A DNA stretch of 55,357 nt from Thermoplasmata archaeon (lineage in GTDB: Archaea; Thermoplasmatota; DTKX01; VGTL01). Every line of letters starts with the position of its first letter. Positions within the stretch are counted from its first letter, which is position 1. Under the pieces are notes generated by a model that made no database searches, was not told the origin of the DNA, and saw only the letters and a list, made by a program, of their open reading frames with translations. Below, one piece after another: positions 52,159 through 55,357 of this stretch. The DNA is taken from assembly GCA_038851035.1 (NCBI GenBank), contig JAWCLH010000018.1:1-55357 (forward strand). The letters run 5' to 3'. A program made the position numbers and the translations under genes.

Positions 52159-53379
52159 TCAGAGCTCGCCCCTCTCCCCTCCCGCGGCCCCGGCCTCCAG
52201 AATCGCCGTCTCCTCCATTATTCTCAGGAGGTCCCTCCTCACCTCCTCTGGAATTCTGTGGGCGTAGGTCTGAATCTCAACCCTGACCTGCTCCCTCACG
52301 CTCGCTTTCTTGTCGGCCGCCAGCGCGCGCAGCAGGCCCTGAATGTGGGGTGGGTGCTGGTCGTAGTAGGCCGCTATTGCGGCGACGATGTCCTCGCGCA
52401 CCTTGGCGTCGACGTCGCGGGCGAGGAGCGGAATCAGCTCGTTCCTATACTCCGGAGGTATCCGGGCGAAGCTACGGTTGAGCTCGAACGCAACCTCCTC
52501 CCTCACCCGGGAATCCCGATCGTTCGCGAGCGCCCTGAGGAGCGCCTGAACGTCGGGCGGTAGCTTGTCGAAGTTGCTCGCCGTCGCTATCACAACGTCC
52601 GCCCTGACCTTCGGGTCGTCCGTCCTCGCCAGCGTCTTGACGAGCTCGTTCCGCATGTTGGCGGGCAGCTTGTCGAACTCTCGCCCCAGCCTCTGCGCCA
52701 CCCTCCTCTCCCGCTGCTCGCTGTCCCACGCCCTCGACGGTGCAGGTGGGGCAGGCGCGGGCCTCGGCGGAGGGGGAGAGGGGGGAGGCGGGGCGGATGC
52801 CGGGGCCTCGGGGGTTTGCGGGGGGGCTGCGGGGCCAGGTGCCCCGCGGGGCCGGGGGGGCGGGGGAGGCGCGGGCGGCGCCGGCGCGGTGGGCGCGCCG
52901 GTCGGCTGTTCCGCTCCGGGCTCACGCTCGGATGGCTCGGACGCCAGTAATTCCCCCAGCTCGCTCGTCAGCGTGCTCAGGATGTTCTTCTCGAGCTCCT
53001 CGGTCAGCTTGTCGATGTCGATCGTGGATAGATAGCCCGTTGAAGGCCTCGAGCCGGCGGCCTGCGGCGGGGCCGGGGGCTCCGGCGGCGACGGCGCCGG
53101 CGGCGGTGGCTGCGGCGCCGAAGGTGTGGGAGGTGGAGGCGGGGGAGGGGGCGGGGGTGTCTGGACGACCGGAGGCTGGGCCTCAAGTCGAGCCGGGGGC
53201 GCGGGCGTGGAGGGGGCGAGCGGTGTGGGCGGCTGCCCGGGACCCGGAGGGGGCGGGGGCTGGGGGAGGGGTCCAGTGCCAGCGGAAGGCGCAGCCGCTC
53301 TCTTGACCTTCTTGACCTTCTTAACCGCTTTCCCGTTCCTTCCGGGTCCCGGACCCCCGGAGCCCTCGTCCGCCGTCAT
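52159..53379 (-). CDS. Proline-rich protein with HEAT-like repeats
   Basis: A 406-residue protein. Residues 1-210 are low-complexity, Pro/Ala/Gly-rich, with a Lys-rich start (KAVKKVKKVKRAA) and a short helical patch (STIDIDKLTEELEKNILSTL). From about 215 come HEAT-like repeats with a steady 37-residue rhythm: ELVKTLARTDDPKVRADVVI, ALLRALANDRDSRVREEVAF, PLLARDVDAKVREDIVAAIA and GLLRALAADKKASVREQVRV. Likely a cytoplasmic scaffold. It has its own TATA box (AAAATATATATC near 53409-53419) and AAGAGGG site. Confidence 0.82.
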   Translation of the reverse strand: MTADEGSGGPGPGRNGKAVKKVKKVKRAAAPSAGTGPLPQPPPPPGPGQPPTPLAPSTPAPPARLEAQPPVVQTPPPPPPPPPPTPSAPQPPPPAPSPPEPPAPPQAAGSRPSTGYLSTIDIDKLTEELEKNILSTLTSELGELLASEPSEREPGAEQPTGAPTAPAPPAPPPPPRPRGAPGPAAPPQTPEAPASAPPPPSPPPPRPAPAPPAPSRAWDSEQRERRVAQRLGREFDKLPANMRNELVKTLARTDDPKVRADVVIATASNFDKLPPDVQALLRALANDRDSRVREEVAFELNRSFARIPPEYRNELIPLLARDVDAKVREDIVAAIAAYYDQHPPHIQGLLRALAADKKASVREQVRVEIQTYAHRIPEEVRRDLLRIMEETAILEAGAAGGERGEL

Positions 53380-53459
53380 TCCCTCTTACCTTATCCCCAG
53401 TTTACGATATATATTTTCCCCGGCCTTCGCCCGCGTGGCCGCTCCCGCGCCGCGCGCCG

Positions 53460-54224
53460 CTACCCGATGTACCTGAGGTCCTCGGCCCGGGACTCCGCCA
53501 TCGCCTTCTCCGCCTCTTTGAACTGGGCCGTCAGCCTCTCGATCTGCTGGGCCTTCTCCTCGAGGGCCGTGTAGTCCACCTTGATGCCGAGCAGTGAGGA
53601 GAGAACTTCGAGCACCATGCGGGCGCTCTTCGGGTCGACGAAGTAGCCCGAGGTCTCTCCCATCAGACACACGCCCGGAATCTTCCAAAGTGCCGCGAGC
53701 CCGAGCAGGAGGCCGCTGGCGCCGATGATGCCGCTCCCGGGCTCCCCGCTAGAAAAGACCACGCCCGCGCGCTTCATCTCCTCGACGAGCTCGGGGGAGG
53801 TCGCGGCGCCAAGGACCCTCGGCTTCTCCACGATGCGCCCGACGCCGTAGCCACCGAGGGTATAGATTCTGCTGAGCTTGTATTTCTCTAGTAGCTGGAG
53901 AGCCTTGAAGGAGAGCTCGTACTGCCCCTCGGGTGTGATTCCCTGATAGTCTCCGACCAGAAATATCAGATCCGGAACTTCGCGCCCCTTCCTCTTCACA
54001 TAGTAGAGCTCGTTGCTGACCAGGCGAATTACGCCGTCATCCCCGACCAGGACCTGCGGGGGCAGGTGCTTGCTCCATATTGTGATGAATTTCTTCGCTC
54101 TGAGAACGTCGACGAGGTGGTCCGCCGCTAGCTTGCCCACGTTCCCGACGCCCGGGAGACCCTCGATGAGCACGGGGTTGTTCAGCTCGGGCTTCTCGTG
54201 ATGAATCACAAGCGCCTCATCCAC
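53460..54224 (-). CDS. PAC2-family proteasome assembly chaperone homologue
   Basis: A 254-residue PAC2-family protein. Starts DEALVIHHEKPELNNPVLIE, with GLPGVGNVGKLAADHLVDVL (family signature), RIYTLGGYGVGRIVEKPRVL and GIIGASGLLLGLAALWKIPG. Archaeal members are related to proteasome assembly chaperones, though direct evidence in archaea is limited. GTG start overlaps the nop10 stop by 8 bp. Last gene of the translation operon. Confidence 0.92.
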   Translation of the reverse strand: MDEALVIHHEKPELNNPVLIEGLPGVGNVGKLAADHLVDVLRAKKFITIWSKHLPPQVLVGDDGVIRLVSNELYYVKRKGREVPDLIFLVGDYQGITPEGQYELSFKALQLLEKYKLSRIYTLGGYGVGRIVEKPRVLGAATSPELVEEMKRAGVVFSSGEPGSGIIGASGLLLGLAALWKIPGVCLMGETSGYFVDPKSARMVLEVLSSLLGIKVDYTALEEKAQQIERLTAQFKEAEKAMAESRAEDLRYIG

Positions 54225-54393
54225 TGCTCTCGCCCTCCAGCTCCCTCTTCAGCCGCCTCCTGTAGACGCCGTAATGGTCCTCGGGGGAGAACCGCGCCGG
54301 AGCCGCGACGCGGGTGGCCGCGCCGCAGGAGCCGCAGGATGCCTTCAGGGTATAGAGCCCGCAAGCGGGACACTTCCTCAGGTGTGAGCGCAA
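54217..54393 (-). CDS. nop10: H/ACA ribonucleoprotein protein Nop10
   Basis: About 58 residues from TTG 54393. RSHLRKCPACGLYTLKASCG and SCGAATRVAAPARFSPEDHY carry the two CxxC pairs of the zinc ribbon, followed by the basic GVYRRRLKREL tail. It is part of the H/ACA pseudouridylation particle with Cbf5. The TTG start has GGGGAGGGAG upstream and lies 16 bp inside the end of the aIF2-alpha gene. The gene is easily missed because of its size. Confidence 0.92.
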   Translation of the reverse strand: MRSHLRKCPACGLYTLKASCGSCGAATRVAAPARFSPEDHYGVYRRRLKRELEGESSG

Positions 54394-55181
54394 CTCCCTC
54401 CCCTCTCCCTAGTGAAGCTCGCGCGGCCGCCGCACTTCTTTACGTGCTCCAGAACGCGCTCCACCGCTCCCTTGAGAGATTCCTCCGCAGTCCGGTAGTC
54501 CAGCGCGGAGACGGTGATTCTGTACCGGGGAGCGCCGAGGTACTGTATCGTGACCTCCCCTCCCCCATGGGAACCCTCGGCCAGCATGAGGGCCTCCTTG
54601 ATTTTCTTAACGCCGTCTGGGCCCTCCCACACGAGCTCGAACTGGCCGTGAATCTCGACCCTCGGCGGTACTATGTTCTCCTGCGCAACGCGCACGAGCG
54701 CCTTCACCCAAGGGCCCTTGAAGCCCTCCTTCTCCAGCGCCCTCTGGTCCACCGCGCACTCCTCGAAAACCGCGTAGAGGCTCCCGAACCTCTCCACCAG
54801 CGCCCTCCCGAACTCCTCGTAGCAGGCCTCGACCGGCTTCTTCAGGGCCTGGGCCACGAGCTCGAAGAGCTTCTCGGCCCTCTGCTCGTTCTTCCACTCC
54901 TGTATCTTCTCCTTCCTCTGGTGGTCGTTGACCTGCTTCAGGGAGAGGTCTATGTGCTGCTTGGATGGGTCGACGCGGAGGACCTTGCAGACCACCTTCT
55001 GACCCTCGCGCACGTGGTCCCTGATGTACTTGACCCAGCCCGTCGCCACCTCGGCGATGTGTATGAAGCCCTCCTTCCCCTTGTACTCGTTCAGCTCGAC
55101 GAAGGCTCCGAAGCTCTTCACCTCCTTCACGGTGCAGACCACCAGCTCCCCCTCTTCGGGGTAGGGCGAGAGTTTGACCAT
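54378..55181 (-). CDS. Translation initiation factor aIF2 subunit alpha
   Basis: A 267-residue factor. The N-terminal S1 domain reads PEEGELVVCTVKEVKSFGAF, EYKGKEGFIHIAEVATGWVK and SKQHIDLSLKQVNDHQRKEK. The helical middle is KPVEACYEEFGRALVERFGS, and the C-terminal alpha/beta domain contains RYRITVSALDYRTAEESLKG. It is the tRNA-stabilising subunit of aIF2. The ATG follows the eS27 stop directly, and nop10 starts within its end. Confidence 0.95.
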   Translation of the reverse strand: MVKLSPYPEEGELVVCTVKEVKSFGAFVELNEYKGKEGFIHIAEVATGWVKYIRDHVREGQKVVCKVLRVDPSKQHIDLSLKQVNDHQRKEKIQEWKNEQRAEKLFELVAQALKKPVEACYEEFGRALVERFGSLYAVFEECAVDQRALEKEGFKGPWVKALVRVAQENIVPPRVEIHGQFELVWEGPDGVKKIKEALMLAEGSHGGGEVTIQYLGAPRYRITVSALDYRTAEESLKGAVERVLEHVKKCGGRASFTRERGGSCAHT

Positions 55182-55357
55182 CTAGTCCGTCACCCTCCCT
55201 AGCACCTCGCACTCCTCCCGTATTTTCGCCTTCCCGCCCGTCGGCGTCGCCACCGTGGCGCCGCACACCAGACAGTTCACGGGAGTTGAGGCCCTCTCGA
55301 AGACCATCTGGGTGTTCCCGCAGTCCTTGCACCTGACTGTTATGAAGCCTGTGTCCG
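55182..55357 (-). CDS. rps27e: Ribosomal protein eS27, N-terminus outside window
   Basis: The C-terminal 57 residues are seen: [20 protein letters not shown], then [20 protein letters not shown] and [15 protein letters not shown]. Two CxxC pairs form the zinc site of small-subunit protein eS27. The gene is complete only beyond position 55357. The stop directly precedes the aIF2-alpha ATG. Confidence 0.93.
   Translation of the reverse strand, partial: DTGFITVRCKDCGNTQMVFERASTPVNCLVCGATVATPTGGKAKIREECEVLGRVTD

Overview
The window is a GC-rich archaeal chromosome segment, most likely from a member of the Thermoplasmatota. The assignment is inferred from gene content and promoter style; no search was run. 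Direct evidence for an archaeon is the translation block at the right end (eS27, aIF2-alpha, Nop10, PAC2-family protein), an archaeal riboflavin set (ribH, archaeal-type ribC, RibL-type FAD synthase, ribB), a GPN-loop GTPase, a UbiA prenyltransferase, TATA boxes about 25 bp before many first codons, and large PKD/CARDB/FN3 surface proteins.

Layout. 0-0.5 kb: a decayed transposase. 0.7-3.8 kb: a coiled-coil protein, a GT2 glycosyltransferase with two small proteins, and a radical SAM/SPASM protein. 4.2-6.9 kb: an IS630-type element lying against the 5' end of a PKD surface-protein gene that appears to have lost its start. 7.0-20.7 kb: a redox and arsenic island, almost all on the minus strand. 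It holds a flavin reductase, a hemerythrin/PAS sensor, a TlpA-CcdA fusion, a membrane thioredoxin with a zinc finger, two DGC-domain proteins, a Kelch protein, a frameshifted Fe-S protein, an IS1182 element, a ferredoxin-DUF169 fusion, a CMD/AhpD-like protein, a ferredoxin, an HdrA-like piece, a small thioredoxin, an ACR3 arsenite pump, a small Cys-Cys protein, an ArsP-type permease and a divergent ArsR regulator. 20.8-24.2 kb: riboflavin genes under a palindrome-bearing promoter with a winged-helix gene upstream. 24.9-29.3 kb: an HTH regulator divergent from a DNA methyltransferase, then bacterial-type queA and tgt. 29.4-35.2 kb: a 1245-residue membrane-spanning winged-helix regulator, a GIY-YIG-like small protein and a DUF4143 ATPase.

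35.3-44.4 kb is the most unusual part. Two minus-strand operons have the same plan: a smaller protein with no anchor, then a large protein with a membrane anchor. Both operons are headed by copies of one duplicated segment that carries the end of an anchor gene, a TATA box, a 5' leader hairpin and the first codons of a signal peptide. The ectodomain-coding parts are strongly AT-rich. The C-terminal repeat and anchor parts are GC-rich, and the change is abrupt inside continuous reading frames. Remnants of further anchors lie at both edges (35.3 kb and 44.05-44.36 kb). I read this as a recombining cassette array for surface proteins.

44.4-55.4 kb: a HepT/MntA toxin-antitoxin pair with a frameshifted hepT, a universal stress protein with a zinc-binding partner, a large propeller/Ig/PKD surface protein, UbiA, a 21-bp tandem-repeat tract, a small helical protein, a GPN GTPase, a proline-rich HEAT-repeat protein, and the eS27-aIF2alpha-Nop10-PAC2 operon, which runs off the window. 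I found no rRNA, tRNA or CRISPR array.
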